In this document: positions 63,701 through 64,000 of the stretch, piece by piece
Numbering within the stretch: position 1 is the stretch's first letter
How the letters are laid out: every line of letters starts with the position of its first letter
Source: G963704535 sp963704535
Lineage (GTDB): Bacteria; Chloroflexota; Chloroflexia; Chloroflexales; Roseiflexaceae
Reading direction: 5' to 3'
Length of the DNA stretch: 64,000 nucleotides
Assembly (NCBI GenBank): GCA_963704535.1
Contig: OY969916.1
Coordinates: 62,001-126,000, forward strand
Notes under the pieces: generated by a model
What the model was told of the DNA's origin: nothing
What the model saw: only the letters and a program-made list of their open reading frames with translations
Databases searched by the model: none
Made by a program: the position numbers and the translations under genes

Positions 63701-64000
63701 GCTGGACATTGAGCTGAGCATCTGCGCCCAGCCGCACTACCTGCGTGGCCATGTCAAAGCCGCGCTGCTGGATGTGTTCAGCAACCACCGGCTACCAGAC
63801 GGTCGGCGTGGCTTCTTCCACCCCGATAGCCTGACCTTTGGCGAGCAGATCCATCTCAGCAAGCTCGTTGCCGCGGCGCAGGCGATTCCTGGTGTGGAGT
63901 CGGTGCTGGTCGAGCGGCTGGAGCGGCGTTTCGAAGGCCCCAACGGCGAAATCGAAAGCGGCATGCTGTCGCTCGGCCCGCTTGAGGTTGCGCGACTTGA
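60732..64000 (+). CDS. putative baseplate assembly protein J-like (partial, runs off the window)
   Basis: The open frame from ATG 60732 stays open to the window end (at least 1089 codons). It includes EISYLAKDYASFRQLILDRL, ALVEVLAYTGDYISYYQDAV, ARQRISVRRHARLVDYAMHE and, further on, GHLRFGDGELGMQPQAG and VGNGPSGNVGAESIA, typical of the large baseplate J-like proteins of eCIS (TIGR02243 type). A Leu-rich helical insertion lies at about residues 315-460. C-terminus, gpI, fibres and tape measure are presumably beyond 64000. Confidence 0.9.
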   Translation, partial: MNDATLNCSDERRRDAVRAASHLNGLDYMEIVPLQSDNPAQGVALVLYFLGKAPDLVAANVLIDGGQRIRDIRATDVDVFRQDDRERDDAIVVYVDRMGDFSTYTLRLVELDEQDRPTDQPLADFDPRYDRLTFNFRVDCPSDLDCKTAAVCPPPEYPRPEISYLAKDYASFRQLILDRLALLLPDWQERHVPDLGIALVEVLAYTGDYISYYQDAVATEGYLDTARQRISVRRHARLVDYAMHEGCNARTWLCVEASQDEVLDAEETYFITRYSGARADGRVLLHADLLRDAPEGNYEVFEPLLNRRSYTFEPADLREPEELALRLNQGKDALARSLPVLLSPTTQAVIAAFKRTMTASDLLRVALLNELGRLAALRPTLPDDLDWLFRKLRAPGPAHSSELEYLARWIMEARDPHADQLRRSLSPTARRMLTAFDRTMTLPELLELALLDDLNNLLHQPNLYDEQSFGALALGVDMQITIGLRLRGRRLCRRNRRLLEQAFVDEIRQSGKLYFYKHHNRISFYTWGDRECCLPRGTMSATLRDGWEVLDQAQDQPAQQSYDQTAHHPPTPTLVRKLRHLRPGDVLIFEEQIGPRTGNRADADTTHRHAVRLTRVQPRQDELYRIKRLTPSGATTEATREIEVDLATPVVEIEWALEDALPFALCLSAIGPAPECMLIEDISVALGNVVLVDHGRRIASEDLGRVPIQETVLACDSSCQSNTTLLPGRLAPRLSKGPLTFSQPLPDSGPAAGLLRQDPRLALPWIWLLSPADPPVRTTDVISLPDPNDPQLNQYFQRWAARRDLLGSQGEDAHFVVEMDDDGRGHLRFGDGELGMQPQAGDSFEATYRVGNGPSGNVGAESIAYVVLRQTRLSGVSLRPRNPLSAAGGLLPEPLAEVKLFAPDQFRTDIQRAITSDDYAQIVMREFKDRVQRAAATLRWTGSRYEVWVAIDPLGSETRDQSLLDSIRRTLERYRRMGHDVMVEQARYVPLDIELSICAQPHYLRGHVKAALLDVFSNHRLPDGRRGFFHPDSLTFGEQIHLSKLVAAAQAIPGVESVLVERLERRFEGPNGEIESGMLSLGPLEVARL

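Noticed and set aside
44427..64000. Prophage or type VI secretion system
   Set aside because: No capsid, portal, terminase or lysis genes, and no TssJLM membrane complex or TssB/TssC pair; DUF4255, AAA+ and DUF4157 genes point to an eCIS.

Overview
The window is GC-rich, gene-dense bacterial chromosome with several AT-richer islands and very repeat-rich intergenic DNA. Gene content suggests a monoderm-like member of the Chloroflexota, probably class Chloroflexia: lipoprotein-type peptide-binding proteins, MacA/MacB-type exporters, ECF and primary-like sigma factors, and a contractile injection locus of the kind seen in that phylum. This placement is inference from gene content; no rRNA or tRNA gene was found.

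Layout. 1-765: a small gene and a decayed tyrosine recombinase. 766-6250: MacA-like adaptor, ABC ATPase and two MacB-like permeases. 6420-8719 (minus): TfoX-like protein, CbiX/SirB-like chelatase and SUMT. 9030-11489 (plus): CysH and CysI, so siroheme synthesis is divergent from the sulfate and sulfite reduction enzymes that need it. 11720-12856: broken toxin-antitoxin modules. 12912-19640 (minus): an oligopeptide ABC importer with two binding lipoproteins, two permeases (one frameshifted) and no ATPase, plus an ECF sigma factor. 20171-22904: a membrane histidine kinase and its OmpR-type regulator, divergent from the importer. 23010-32451: mostly single genes (cobalamin adenosyltransferase, stress protein, TrmB-type regulator, diheme cytochrome, aldo/keto reductase, an AT-rich two-TM protein, amine oxidase, CoaD). 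32704-38571: frameshifted chemoreceptor, coiled-coil protein, sigma-70 factor and methyltransferase. 38586-42697 (minus): relic of a BTAD regulator and a two-gene ABC exporter, one subunit of which carries an in-frame insertion of repeat DNA.

43161 to the right edge: an extracellular contractile injection system (eCIS). In order: a 91-aa protein, a coiled-coil protein, sheath, tube, zinc-ribbon baseplate chaperone-like protein, proline-rich repeat protein, Pvc16-like DUF4255 protein, AAA+ ATPase and a small protein. Next comes a cargo island of three DUF4157 proteins and a decayed fourth, then the gp53/LysM-like proteins, gpD, gpV, PAAR tip, gp25 and a gpJ-type baseplate protein cut off by the window. 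The three DUF4157 proteins share a nearly identical cysteine-containing leader and DUF4157 domain but have unrelated C-termini: an L,D-transpeptidase-like domain, a second HExxH plus OmpA domain, and a TM segment plus an unknown Cys/His/Asp-Asn-Asn domain. This looks like a modular toxin-loading island and is the most interesting part of the window.

Intergenic DNA carries at least four repeat types: about 100-bp MITE-like elements with AGAG-CTGTCTGAAAAGG ends; about 60-bp GC palindromes, up to five in tandem; two copies of a 177-179-bp element with a large palindrome that differs in sequence but keeps perfect pairing; and simple-sequence hairpins just after stop codons, each with its own 7-10-nt unit. 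Several conserved genes carry single frameshifts or in-frame stops (permease, chemoreceptor, sheath, AAA+ ATPase, RelE, proline-rich protein, L,D-transpeptidase protein). Sequence error and true decay cannot be separated from one sequence.
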